From Allolobophora icterica (Eukaryota > Annelida > Clitellata > Crassiclitellata > Lumbricidae), in contig OY744607.1 in NCBI GenBank assembly GCA_963556255.1, positions 1,557,127 to 1,621,126 of the forward strand: a stretch of DNA of 64,000 nucleotides, given 5' to 3'. Positions within the stretch are counted from its first letter, which is position 1. The number at the start of each line of letters is the position of its first letter. Shown here in pieces: positions 24,607-35,756 of the stretch. A model generated the notes under the pieces. It was not told where the DNA came from and ran no database searches. It saw only the letters and a list, made by a program, of their open reading frames with translations. The position numbers were made by a program, and so were the translations under genes.

Positions 24607-25035
24607 TTACGACGCCGTCCGCGCCCTGAGAGACAGACAGACAGACACAGACAGACAGACAAGCAGACACAGACAGAGACAGACAGAGACAGATCGAGAA
24701 AGGAGAGTGAGAGTGAGAGAGACAAGCAGACAGACAGAGACAGACAAGCAGACACCGACAGAGACAGACAGAGACAGACAGACAGAGATAGGGAGAGTGA
24801 GAGTGAGAGAGACAAGCAGACAGACAGAGACAGACAAGCAGACACAGACATAGACAGACAGACAGAGACAGACAGACAGAGAAAGGGACAGTGAGAGTGA
24901 GAGAGACACGCAGACAAAGACAGAGACAGAGATGGAATGACAGAGACAGACAAAGAGACATACACAGACAGAGAGAGAGACAGGGACAGAGAGAGATAGA
25001 AACAGATAGAAAGGTACAGAGAAAAAGAGAGACCC
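24607..25035. repeat. (CAGA)n compound microsatellite
   Basis: CAGA, GACA and GAGA units with a higher-order period of about 100 bp: GGGAGAGTGAGAGTGAGAGA and GACAAGCAGACAGACAGAG recur three times. Confidence 0.9.
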
Positions 25036-25725
25036 CTAATAAATAGGTATAGTACAACTCTTCTTCCTCCTCCTCTTCCTTCTCCTCCTCCTCCTCCTCC
25101 TCCTCCTCCTCCGCGTCCTCCTTCTCCTCCTCCTCTTCCTCCTCCTCCTCCTCCTCCTCCTCCTCCTCCTCCTCCTCCTCCTCCTCCTCCTCCTCCTTCT
25201 AATCACCATCCTAACCACAACTACGGTGCTACCACGACAGCAAAAACATCACAACCACAACCACAACGTCCACTACAACCATCACCACATGCGTCAACAC
25301 TACTACCACCTCTCAACATCAACTACCACTATCACGACCCAAACGGAAACCACTACCATCACCGCTGCCACCATTCTCCTTTTTCTCTTCCTGTGCCTTC
25401 TCTTGCTCTTTCTGTTTGGGTTTGTCTGTCTCTCTGTATGTCTGCCTGTCTGTCCGTCTGTCTTCTCTTTCCACCTCAAGTCTTCGCCTCGACCATGTGC
25501 ACTGGCTTGTTCAGTTAACTGCTGGTAATAATCACTGAACAAATATTGGTCGGACAACGCCCATCATACTTCCTAAATTGTGGGTGTGGGCTTCAAGCCA
25601 AAACCGCCTTTCGGAAATAACGCCTCTGGGTGCTTCGGAAAAATACTCTAACATCCCGGAGCTCGTCAGCGACGTGTATGGAACAGAGAACAAGCAAGGT
25701 CATTTGCACTAATGGTAAAACGCTA
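25035..25725 (+). repeat. Composite dispersed repeat with embedded microsatellites, copy 2
   Basis: Order of parts: CCTAATAAATAGGTA, a (CTC)n tract at 25,070-25,200, ACCACAACC-rich sequence, CTGT repeats, then GTTCAGTTAACTGCTGG and GAAATAACGCCTCTGGGTGC. The same order occurs at 33,030-33,655. The first part, before the CTC tract, is also at 1-160 in reverse. This is a single mobile or duplicated unit that carries its microsatellites with it. Confidence 0.75.
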
Positions 25726-26741
25726 CGACTTAAGATTTGGGTGTGCTGCTTTAACTTATAGGGCTAATACCAACATTTAAAAAGGTGTGTAATTATTCAA
25801 AAGTTTAGTGACATCTAAAGCCAGGACAACGTCTAGAAAATTCAACATCATGTTCACGACGTGTCCATCGATTTGGAAAGCCATTCCTTCAACAATACGC
25901 ACGTTGTATGGTACTCAAGGTTTTAAGAACAAATTACGTAATTTTATTATTAACGGTTAGCTAGGTCCTCTATGTTTTGGTACACCTGCTTGCCTTAGTT
26001 GAGTTAGTTAAGTTGCCGTAATTGTTGACGTATGTAGTTAATTACGTCAACCGCTGGTCAACTGATTAGTTTAGGCCGGCTGTTCTTTTGTACTGTTTTG
26101 GTCAAGAGCCATCGATCAACGCTACATCACTTAGCTACTTGGGTGCCCCTCCGAAGCGGGATCTTGGTCCCTTCTGTGACACCCTTTGTGGCCAATGTCA
26201 AGTTTTTTGTTAAGTCTTACGGTTAATTTACGTTGCTCATGTTGATCAGTTGGTTGCAATAAACAAGAATTGAATTATCAGGTAAGCCTGATAATATAAC
26301 AAGATCATAATTATTAAAGAGAGGTATCTCGTGGTATCAAAGGCCGTTGACGTCGGCATAAATTATTCTGAACAGTTCTCACCGTTCGTACTGCCTTAAC
26401 GCTGTTAATGGTGAATTGTTACTATCTAACGACATCTTGTGGTTGCTAGTGTCTTTAACGTCGACCTTACTTTACTTCATGACCTAATACCATAGCTGGG
26501 TGTTATGATAATAACTGTCCGTCTGCTTTAACTTATAGGGCTAAGAGTAATAACAAGATTAAAAGAGGTTTGTAATTATTATTCTGAACACTTCATATTG
26601 CTCGTATGGCGTAATATGGATCTTAACCAACTTAATACGCAAAGAGCGTTGGATTTTTCTTATAGGACTAATAACAAACTTAAAGGAGGTGTGTAATGTT
26701 TCTGAACAGTTCTCACAATTTTTATTCTTATGGCATCGTAT
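25726..26741 (+). repeat. Modules of the unclassified repeat family
   Basis: AAAGAGG(T)TTGTAATTATT at 26,562 and AAAGGAGGTGTGTAATG at 26,683 are ~120-bp module units. GTTGACGTCGGCATAAATTATTC (26,348) and TAACGACATCTTGTGG (26,429) belong to the TTTAACGACA box. 25,830-26,330 shows nothing else recognisable. Confidence 0.55.
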
Positions 26742-26950
26742 GTGTAATCGTAAACTCTAAACTTCTAAAACGCAAATCGAAAATTGAACACAGAGTGCCA
26801 GCTTATTCACGAGCGCTGAGTCAAGTGAGAGAGGTTACAGAGGGACGTCAAGATTAGGTCTGAGTCCGGTTTCCAGGGGTCCAGATCCAGAGACGAGACT
26901 GAGCAGCTGCTTAGGCGGTGTCATTTAGGTCGAGAAAAATTGAACAGGAC
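26742..26950 (-). mobile_element. L2-like LINE 3' fragment
   Basis: On the + strand it opens with GTAATCGTAAACTCTAAAC and CTTCTAAAACGC, continues GCCAGCTTATTCACGAGCGC and ends near GAACAGGACGGATGGATGG. The TTTAACGACATCTT box follows directly. Confidence 0.65.
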
Positions 26951-28897
26951 GGATGGATGGATGGATAAAGAGTTTAACGACATCTTTTGGCAACAAAGGC
27001 AGTTGACGTCGACAGAGATTGACATAATACAGCTCAATCATTAACTAGCAAAATGTGAGATAAGTTACAACTTTCGATAAAACAATTTAACCGAATTTTA
27101 AATTTTATTTACACACCCCTTTTAAGAATGACATTCGCCTATAAGTGAATACACAGTGGCAATTCTGCATTGAACCAAGCTTTTGCGATCTGTTTCATAT
27201 ATGGGCGAATATTTCACTTAAAAGGGGTGTGTTATAATTTTGAGCAACTCTCACCGTTCGTTTAGCATAATACAGCAAAACTAAGAACCATTTGGGTTGG
27301 TTGATTTGTTGGTGTAAAGACACTATGTCATTACATATATTGACTAGCGTCGCCCTCCTCCTTTCTCCAGGCTTTGGACTGGCATTACTACACGCAGGTA
27401 GGGTAGTGGCGCAGTTGACTATGGGTTGAGTGGGGGTAACGAGTTAATACAGGTAGGCTTCTCATCGAAAGGGTTTCAGTTATGGCGTTTTGTTGTTCCG
27501 ACTTCATCTATAGTCGAATACAGTAAATCGATTTTAATCATTAAATATTCGAATCATGTCCGTAGTTTTGACAGCGTCTTGTGTAGAACTATTTATGCTA
27601 GCAAGATCGTTGACGGATTGGAGACACGGAGTACCTGCAGCCGAAGCCAAAAAGGCAGGTAGTAACAGCGAGGTCACTCGGCGAGTGCAAAGGCAACCTG
27701 CTTTGACTGGCAGGGAAGCTGGGATCCATTGCTAGTCAGAGACGGACAAATTAGGTATTGTTTCAAGACCATGGCGTAGCAGTGAATCAAAATTCTCCAG
27801 CAAAGGGTGGTCCACGGAAGGGAGAGCACCGTAACGCGTGCAAAATTTTGAATGACCGTGGGAACTCCTTAAAAGGATGAGAGCATCGTGTGTACAGATA
27901 TTCTCCAGCCATTTTTTTATTTACAGAGCTTTACGACTCATCTACATGAACATAAAGCCATATATGTCACATTTACGAGCAATATTCAATACAGGTATCA
28001 ATAATTGCGCAGATGGGGTTCAACATTCATTTTGCAACACGAAGAGCAAAACACATCATATGAATACGGAACCAATCGTGTACTTTCACTTATATGTGAT
28101 CATTATCACACCTAAAAGAGGTGTTTAATGATTCTGAACCGTCCTCACCGTTTATTTGTCATATCAAGGCGTAATCTGCACCATAGGATATGCTATTGGT
28201 ATTGGACTATGCAACGTACTTTATATGGTTAACGACCTATTATAGAAAGGCTTCTTGTTTAAAAAAGGTGTCACTTGTGGCTTTCTGTTATTCAGACTTC
28301 ATCTACCCGAGAACAGTTCGAGTTGAATCATTAAATATTTGACGAATGTTGGTAGTGTTTGAAAGCGTTTTATAAAGCAGCGTTTAACGACACCCAATGC
28401 TACCAAGGTCGTTGACCGTTGACGGCGATCTTACCTTAACTAACAGGGAACTTTCATTTATAGATTTAATTATTGATCAAATATTTTTTATCGCATTAAT
28501 TAATGAATTCGATTAAAAAACGCGGAACGATGTATGCAACTGGTCAAATAGAGAATATACTTACTTACTTACTTACTTAAGATAAGTCTTTAAATGTTTG
28601 CGAAATGAAACTATCTCCGTTCTCATCAACATGTAAGCAAAACCCATATTTTGGGTACACACAATTACTGGAACATGGAAATGTCATATTAAATATGTAG
28701 CCGTGGCCGATTTAATTATAGTGTCGTATACTTACTTTTAAAAGGTGTCCAAAGATTCGCATTTCTGTGTGACTTTGCGCGCGTTAAAAATGATTGTAAT
28801 AAATAATAAATAATAAAGAGAGGCTGCAATATGCACGAGTTTTATCACATCTTGTGGCTTCCAGGATCTTTGGCGTCAATTAAACATTACTTTACAG

Positions 28898-29106
28898 CAG
28901 GGCTGTAGTCGAGGGTATACGCGGGTATACAGCGTATACTCACCTCTAGAGACCGTATACTCACCTCAAAAAATATTTTTATTTATTTATATTAAAATAC
29001 TGTAGCGTATACTCACAAAATACTGTAGCGTATACTCACCTCTAATTTGTTTCGGAAAACTTACTGGTAGCGTATACTCACCCCTAATTTTACCACTACA
29101 GCCCTG
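28898..29106. mobile_element. hAT-type MITE with internal 13-mer repeats, 209 bp
   Basis: Ends are perfect 12-bp inverted repeats CAGGGCTGTAGT, flanked by identical 8-bp duplications CTTTACAG (28,890-28,897 and 29,107-29,114). The other three units read straight through CTTTACAG at the same place, so the empty site is seen. Inside, the word CGTATACTCACC or close variants occurs about five times in direct orientation. Confidence 0.9.
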
Positions 29107-30077
29107 CTTTACAGTGACAAAATTAATGTAAATATTGCATAAGTCATCACTTCTCGTGTAACTCCGCGACTGCATAATTGACAGGTGGTGCCAGTCCGAT
29201 CCTATATAAAGGAGGAGGGCGACGCTAACCTTTGTTAAGACGCAGCAATCACACACTCCTTAAAATAGTTGATTGCTTTTTATTCAGTGTTTAGCGACAT
29301 CTTGTGGCTGCCTTACCTCACTCCTCTGAAAAATTATTTCCGCCATATTGTTTAATGATTATTCCAAGTTTAAGCGTATTTTTTACCGACAATTCTAAAA
29401 TCTGTTCTACGGGAGATCGATGCCATGCCACGCTTCCGATGAGTCCAATAAACTTATAGCGTCAAAAGAAAACTTTTTAAAGGTGTCGGAAAAGAACTTT
29501 GGGATGTCACTAATATCCATTGTTTAACGACACAAAATCATATAGTTGACATTGCCTATGATACAAGTACAGTTATCAGATGGTATTTGATGCAAATTAT
29601 GGAATATTTTGCAGGAATTGTCATGCAGACAAGAAATTTTCAGTGTAAAGAAAATACTATTCACAGGCATTCTTTGTTTGCATGATATAATATTATTCTT
29701 AATATAATTATTTAGATTTTAAACGTTTAATATTTGCTTTATTTAGTTGCTCTTTAAAGACACTGTGTCAATAAGGATGATTGGTGTCGCCTTCCTTCTT
29801 TTATCAAGCTTGGGACCAACGACCTATTATATATAACGCTTGGGACTAGCCTTGACAGAGTACGAGCAGCGACGAGGTTCAGTAGTATTTAATTTCTAAT
29901 TAATAGTAATTTTTTATAACTAAACAAAGGTGGTCAAATATCGTGCACAACCACTCTCCATTTTCAGAAATCCCAAGTTCTTTCCAGAAAATCACAAGAT
30001 GGTCTAAAATCCCGAGTGACTGAAAACTTTATCAACCACACAGCCATTCATCGTTGAATGGTTGTCTATAGTCTATA

Positions 30078-30149
30078 CTATACTTTTGCCTTCTTAGGCG
30101 GCTTGACGCCAGTGTCGCCAGACTCAGAGTTAGAATCAGACGATGTCAT
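30078..30149 (-). pseudogene. Conserved Ser/Asp-rich microORF, copy in unit 1
   Basis: ATG at 30,149 opens a 23-residue frame, MTSSDSNSESGDTGVKPPKK and AKV, then stop. The copy in unit 3 (57,548-57,691) keeps S-S-D-x-x-S-E-S-G-D-T-G. In another frame both continue as PFN(D/E)EWL, a sequence common near the N-terminus of hAT/BED-type transposases and of related domesticated proteins. It lies between the two arms of a hAT-like terminal region, so I read it as the 5' exon remnant of a deleted transposase. Function is not assigned. Confidence 0.4.
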
Positions 30150-30439
30150 GACAAGATAAGTGTGAGTAAGATAAAGTTGCTGTACACACATGGCCACCGA
30201 GTCACTCAACGACAACAAGTCAACAAGTGATAATTGTTACCATTCCATATTAAATATTATAACTGTTTGACCTTAGTAAAATATTCCCAGATTGCTATGA
30301 AAAATCCCCATATCCCAAGTCGATCCGCCAAATCCGAAGATCTTGGGAAAAATCCTAAAGAGTGGAGGGTGGTCTGGAGGTGTGTAATTATTCTGATCCG
30401 GTCTTACCGTTCGTATGGCATAATATAGCTCCATTGCCA

Positions 30440-31224
30440 AAAGCAGTTGATGCACACTGTATTAGTAGTTTAACGACATTGTGTGATTGCATAGAGTCAT
30501 AGATCATTAGCGTCGTCCGCCTTCTTCAACCAGGCTTCGAACTGGCACCGCAAAGGTACGAAGAGTTTTAGTCAAGTTTCAATGCAGACTGCGCTTTCAC
30601 TTATAAATGGCGAATATTACCCTTTAAAGAGGTGTGTAATTATTTTGAATATTTCTCACCATTCGTTTTGCAATCGTAATTGCAATTTTAAACTCCAAAC
30701 TTCTAAAGCGCTATTCGAAAGTCAAGCGCAGGGCGCCAGCTTATCCACGAGTGCTGTGTCGAGTCACAGAGGTTTTCATGAGGGTAGTCAAAAGGAGGCC
30801 CGACTTTGGTTTCCAGAGGTGCAGATCGAGGGGGAAGGCTGAACAGCTGCTTTGGAGGGTGTCGTTTAGGTCGAGGACCATTGAACAGGATGGACGGATG
30901 CAGAATTTAATGACATCTAAGACCCATGTCAACAAAGGCTTCGACCGAAATTATTTTGGCATATTACAGCTCATCATTAACCAACCAAATGTAAGTAAAA
31001 TAGTAATTTCAATAGAGCGATTAAACCGTGTTTTGTATTTACTTTATTTACACACCAATGATATTTTGTCGTTTAAGCAGTTGCATAATGACCAATACGA
31101 ATCAAGCAGATCGGCTGCGCTTTGATATATTTATATGAGCGAATATTACACTTAAAAGAGGTGTGTTACTGTTTTTTTAGCAGCTCTCGCCGTTCGTTTC
31201 GTATAATACAGCAAAAACTAAGAA
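30440..31224 (+). repeat. Continuation of the repeat block shared with 1-1,300
   Basis: CCAGGCTTCGAACTGGCACC, the GAGGTGTGTAATTATTTTGA box, an L2-like fragment, and a second block ending CGTTCGTTTCGTATAATACA match the start of the window in reverse. It ends at the target site of the Rex/CR1-like LINE. Confidence 0.75.
30666..30915 (-). mobile_element. L2-like LINE 3' fragment
   Basis: Closest relative is the copy at 785-1,012, with which it was duplicated. It begins on the + strand with CAATCGTAATTGCAATTTTA and CTTCTAAAGCGC, contains CACGAGTGCTGTGTCGAGTC and ends near GGATGGACGGATGCAG. Confidence 0.7.
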
Positions 31225-32592
31225 GTAAGTAAGTAAGTAAGTATATCCTTTATTAATCCAACTGCTAACCGCATTTTGGTTTACACATGTATATCACGTC
31301 CAGATTAAAGTACTAAGGCCTATATTCCGGTGAAAATCATCCTAATTATGAAAGATTTACGAGCTAGACTGTCAGCAGTCGGGAGAACCCGATTATGAAC
31401 ACGGGGTCGCAAAGTATAACCCGTATGCTTAACAGGAGGTAATAGCACATGAAGCACATGTGTAGGACATGTAAGGATGGTCGTGAAAAGTTTACAATCA
31501 GCAGTACGGATCAATTGTTCGAATCTAGGGTAGTCCACAGGAAGATAACCAGCTTTAATCAGTCTCCTAAATATTGCCTGTAGTCTCTCACGTCCCTTCT
31601 GCCCCACATAACCCCACCAAGCGGACGCAGCGTACGTCATCCTCGACACTGTGGTAGCTGTCACCACATCGTACATTGAGGGGCCAAGTAGTCCATGAGT
31701 AGTCAGGATCCGTAATGCATACATTGATTGTCTTGCACCAGTGCATAGATTGTCAACATGCACGTCAAAGCAGAAGTCATCGGAGAGCGTGACACCCAAG
31801 ATCTTCATGATTCTGACTCTGGAAAGACCAGGAATCTCCATCGGCTGGTTTTCATTCAGTTTTCTTCTCGGCTTACGGACAACCATTTCCTGGGTCTTTG
31901 ATTGGTTAAGCTTCAGATTACATCTCGCAGCCCAGATCTCGATGTGCCTGATTTCAGAGTTTATCAGGTTGCTATTGGCAGCAGGAACCAGGAGATAGGT
32001 ATCGTCAGCGTACTTGAGTATCCGGTTAGTTGGATGTTTAGGTTTAAGTTTGGATATTGCTGTTAGGAACAGTATCGGACCAGTTCCTCATCCCTGGACA
32101 ATACTGCAGTTGATTTCAATCGCCGCAGAGGTAATTCCTTTAAACTTAGTGCAATGTTGTCGTTGGTGGAGGGCCGCAATGATCCAATTGTAAGCAACGT
32201 CGGGAATGGGTAAGTCCGCCATCTGTTCAGCCAGATAGTCATGCCTCACCGTATCAAATGCTTTTGAAAAATCCAGCGCTATCAGATGTACATAGGGGCT
32301 GGACGTCAGCATTTCAGTGAGTTGATGCGTTAATGAACTCAGTGCGGCAGTAGTAGACCCGGTGGGCCGAAACGCATATTGATCTTGAAAGTCGCGGTTG
32401 TTCTGTTCGTACGTCAACATCGGATAGAAATACTTGCGCACCACGATCCGCTCAAGTATACGACAGAGGACTGAAGTGATTGAGATTGGCCTGTAATCGG
32501 CCTCCGTCTTTGGGCGGGAAACCTTTGGGACAGGAGTGATGCAACTAATCTTCCACTGAGGAGGAATATACGCTGCTCCAATGGAAAGGTTG
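31225..32592 (-). mobile_element. Rex/CR1-like LINE, 5'-truncated, 1,368 bp
   Basis: Minus-strand insertion with a TTAC tetranucleotide tail (AAGTAAGT on the + strand at its left edge). It is flanked by 5-bp direct repeats AAGAA at 31,220-31,224 and 32,593-32,597. The reverse duplicate near position 460 reads CTAAGAACTATAG without it, proving the boundaries. It encodes the RT from the middle of the palm to the C-terminus. Confidence 0.85.
31320..32592 (-). pseudogene. LINE reverse transcriptase with one nonsense codon
   Basis: Minus-strand frame entering at 32,592 without a start. It carries PPQWKISCITPVPKVSRPK, YRPISITSVLCRILERIVV, HLIALDFSKAFDTVRHDYL, then an in-frame TGA at about 32,088-32,090 in the conserved QG-GTGP motif, and LKYADDTYLLVP with the catalytic YADD. 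After the palm come LNQSKTQEMVV, ILGVTLSDDFCF and SAWWGYVGQKGRERLQAIFR, ending FIIRMIFTGI. Only the one stop interrupts it, so the copy is fairly young. YADD plus ILGV..S order and the tetranucleotide tail fit the CR1/Rex1 group. The copy lacks the endonuclease and fingers and is dead on arrival. Confidence 0.85.
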
Positions 32593-32597
32593 AAGAA

Positions 32598-33660
32598 CTA
32601 TAGGTTGGTTGATTTGTTGGTGTTTAACGACACTGTGTCATAACAAATGTGATTAGCGTCGCCCTCCTCATTTCTCTGGGCCCTGGACTAACACTACCGC
32701 AGGGTAGAGGTGCAGTTGACTATGCATTAAGTATGGATGGATGATCCATGGTTTAACGACATCTTATAGCAACAAAGGCTGTTGACGTCGACAGAAATTA
32801 TTTTTGGCATATATATATATATATATATATGCATTAAGTGGGATGGGGAAGACCTATTATAGGACCGCTTTTCATTTTAAAAAGGTATCATTTATGGCGT
32901 TCTGTTATTAGAATTTAGATATAGAAAGAGATATACATAGATAGAAACAGAAGCAGAGAGAAAGATATAGAGCAAAAGAGATATATAGAGAGAAAAGATG
33001 GAGCGAGACCTGCGGTCACAAGCAGAGACTAATAAATAGGTACCCACTGAAGGTACAACCGGTCCTCCTTCTCCTCCTCCTCCTCCTCCTCCTCCTCCTC
33101 CTCCTCCTTCTCCTACTCCACTTCTTATTTCTCCTCCACTTCCTTCTCCTCATATTCACAGTCCAAACCACGACAGTAAACAACATCACGCCAACTACCC
33201 CAACGATCACCACCACGATGACGACGACGACGACGACGACGACGCGACCACTACCACCATCATCATCACAACCACCACCACCACCATCATCCTCTTTCTG
33301 TTCCTCTGTCTCCAACTGTTCCTCTTCTGTCTCTCTGTCTGTGCGTGTGTGTGTGTGTCTGTATGCTTGTATGTCTGTGTGTCTGTCTGTCTGCCCTCTC
33401 TTTCCACCTCATGTCTTCGCTTCGACCATGTGGGCTGGTTTGTTCAGTTAACTGCTGGTAATAATCACTGAACAAACGTTTGTTGTACACCATCCGTCAT
33501 GCTTCCTAAATTGTGGGTGTGGGCTTCAAACCAAAACCGCCTTTCGGAAATAACGCCTCTGGGTGCTTCGGAAAAAATACCCGAGCATCCCGGAGTAGGT
33601 CGGCGACGTGTATGGAACACAGAACAAGCAAGTTCACTTGGACTAACGGTTGTACATTCG
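32598..33660 (+). repeat. Composite repeat with embedded microsatellites, copy 3
   Basis: CCTATTATAGGACCGC, GGTATCATTTATGGCGTTCT, AGATATAGAAAGAG, CCTGCGGTCACAAGCAGAG, then (CTC)n at 33,063-33,112, GAC/CCA trinucleotides at 33,214-33,300, CTGT repeats and GAAATAACGCCTCTGGGTGC. The left half matches 1-480 in reverse and the right half matches 25,035-25,725, so it bridges the two partial copies. Confidence 0.75.
32722..32839 (+). mobile_element. 96-bp SINE-like insertion with 11-bp target duplication
   Basis: Direct repeats ATGCATTAAGT lie at 32,722-32,732 and 32,829-32,839. The insert between (32,733-32,828) reads ATGGATGGATGATCCATGG, TTTAACGACATCTTATAGC, GTTGACGTCGACAGAAATT and ends in (TA)n. 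The reverse duplicate at about 345-355 has a single GCATTGAGT at this place. Long duplications plus a simple-repeat tail indicate LINE-mediated integration. No A or B box is evident. Confidence 0.75.
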
Positions 33661-33726
33661 GACGCAGACTCTGTTAAGATTGGGTGGTTGGTTAGTAGTA
33701 GGTTGCCAACTGAAGATATTGTTAAC

Positions 33727-34188
<462 letters not shown>

Positions 34189-34756
34189 TATAATTATTTA
34201 TAAAGCGCCTCTCACAGCATAGACTATTCAGAGGCGCTCCCAGCGTGTCAGCCCCGAGGGAAAAGAAAGGTCTTTAGGCAGCGGAGAGAAGAAGGCGAGA
34301 TCCCAAGCAATATCTTGCTACGGAGAGAGGGGGGCAGGTCATTCCAAAGGGAAGGGCCAAGGATGGCAAAAGCACGATGCTGAGCCATCGAAGTCCTTGC
34401 GCGAGGGACAAGCAGATCAAAGCGGTCAGCAGACCGAAGAGGGCGGGAAGACAGAGCAGATAGAGGTTTGCGCATTAGGTCACAGAGGTATTTAGGAGCT
34501 TTTCCCAGTTGAGTCCTAGAGACCAGGAGAAGAACCTTGTATTGGATGCGGGAAGCAACAGGAAGCCAGTGAAGTACATCAGTCATAAAGGTAGTTATGT
34601 GAGAGAAGCGAGGAAAACGGGCAATGAGCCTGGCAGCCGCATTCAGAACAGACTGCAGAGATGAAAGGCGCGCTTTAGGGAGCCCAGCAAACAATGAATT
34701 GCAATAGTCAATGCGGCAGCAAATGAAGGCTATTAATGAAGTTATTAATGACACTT
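34189..34756 (-). mobile_element. L2-like LINE 3' end with RT C-terminus
   Basis: The minus-strand frame 34,754-34,248 encodes CRIDYCNSLFAGLPKARLSS, LQSVLNAAARLIARFPRFSH, HWLPVASRIQYKVLLLVSR and FAILGPSLWNDLPPSLRSK, ending LKTFLFPRG then stop. This is the C-terminal domain of L2/CR1-type reverse transcriptases, 167 residues with no internal stop. The 3' UTR forms the hairpin GAGCGCCTCT...AGAGGCGCT followed by TTATAAAT and the TTATC tail. The same hairpin ends the SINE at 42.2 kb. 5'-truncated, so not mobile by itself. Confidence 0.85.
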
Positions 34757-35370
34757 GCCATCACAGGCAGGCCCTGATTTGTTGCTGCTCTTCGAGTGGC
34801 ACTATATAAATGTCTATTTACATTAGAAATACAATGGTGAAACCAACAGAGTCTTCGCTGAATGACTTGTTTAGCAGAGTTGTTTGGATGATAATCTTAT
34901 TTCATCTTGGTTTATCAGTCGAATTTCCTTAACCAGAGTTTAGCGAAATCTCGTGACAGCAAAGGCCGTTGACGTTGGCAGAAATTATTTTTAATTGTTC
35001 TCGCTGTTCGTACGGCTTAACACTGTTAAATATAGAGAACTGTTGCTGTTTCCATTGTTTAACGACATCTTGTGGCTGTTAGGACCGTAATCAATCTTAC
35101 TTAAGAACTTATTGTCACAGTTTTTAGGTTTTCATTACATAGCAGCGCTTCTGCTGTTACTTAAAGGACGAATATCAAACTAAGTTGTGTGTAGTTATTC
35201 TGAACTTTTCATACCGTTCGTAAAGTATAATCTATAGCTTCATGATGCCCAAACCCACTTAACGCTCACTGCGCTTCTGACTTATACTTATAGGGCCAAT
35301 GGCACCCTTAAAATAGGTGTGTAATCATTCTGAGGAGTTCATATTGTATTGCATTGTATTGTGTCTAGAA
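34757..35370 (+). repeat. Modules of the unclassified repeat and LINE-tail scraps
   Basis: CTTCGAGTGGCACTATATAAATG at 34,784 is an L2-like tail scrap. GTTGACGTTGGCAGAAATT (34,968) and TTTAACGACATCTTGTGGCT (35,058) belong to the box family. GTGTGTAGTTATTCTGAAC (35,186) and AGGTGTGTAATCATTCTGA (35,316) are two ~120-bp module units. Confidence 0.55.
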
Positions 35371-35756
35371 ATTTATAAACCGCCTATCGCAGATTAACTA
35401 TTCAGAGAAGTTACAGAAGCCCCGGGGAAACAAATGCCTTTAGGGAACGCGAGACCGATGAGGAAAAGCCAGTCATTAGCTTGGCCCTGAGCACAGGGGG
35501 AAGGTCATTCCAGATCGTGGGACCCACTACAGCAAACGCCCGATGCTGGGCCAAGGCAGTTTTAGCCCAGGGAACAAAAAGATCAAGCCGATTTACACAG
35601 CGCAATGAGCGAGAACAAGATGCAGATAGCGGTTTTCGCAGATAGTTCAAGAGATATTTCGGGGCAGTAGGCTGTTGAGATTTAGAGACAAGGAAGAGAA
35701 GCTTATATCGGATGCGGGCAGCACTAGGGAGCCAGTGAAGGACATCAAGCATGTAC
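35371..35756 (-). mobile_element. L2-like LINE 3' end, second subfamily
   Basis: The minus frame 35,752-35,411 encodes LHWLPSAARIRYKLLFLVSK, RCVNRLDLFVPWAKTALAQ and AFAVVGPTIWNDLPPVLRAK. It ends LKAFVSPGLL, without the usual FPRG because the reading frame has drifted. The 3' UTR has GGCGGTTTATAAATTTCTAG and an ACAATACAATGC tail. It is clearly diverged from the copy 600 bp upstream, so it is an independent insertion and not a tandem duplicate. Confidence 0.8.

Larger units (their letters stand above)
27218..30440 (+). repeat. Unclassified ~3-kb non-coding repeat, unit 1
   Basis: The order of landmarks is shared with units at 36.5, 42.5 and 58.1 kb. (a) CACCGTTCGTTTAGCATAAT and CAGCAAAACTAAG; (b) GGTTGGTTGATTTGTTGGTG and GCGTCGCCCTCCTCC; (c) CAGACTTCATCTA-like and GACTTGGAGACA-like words; (d) GGATGACAGCATC-like; (e) a second TTAAAAAAGGTGTC block; (f) AGAGAGGCTGCAATATGCA; (g) TTTAGCGACATCTTGTGGCT; (h) GGTATTTGATGCAAATTA; (i) TTTTCAGAAATCCCAAG; (j) GCCAAATCCGAAGATCTTGG. 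No frame is conserved between units except one microORF. A MITE at 28,898-29,106 is unique to this unit. Confidence 0.75.

Noticed and set aside
24541..25057. Arg/Gln/Asp-rich and Leu/Ser/Cys-rich frames
   Set aside because: Products of the CAGA compound microsatellite.
28555..28581. Tail of another Rex/CR1-like LINE (CTTACTTACTTACTTAC)
   Set aside because: No adjoining LINE coding or UTR similarity could be seen; may be a short simple repeat.
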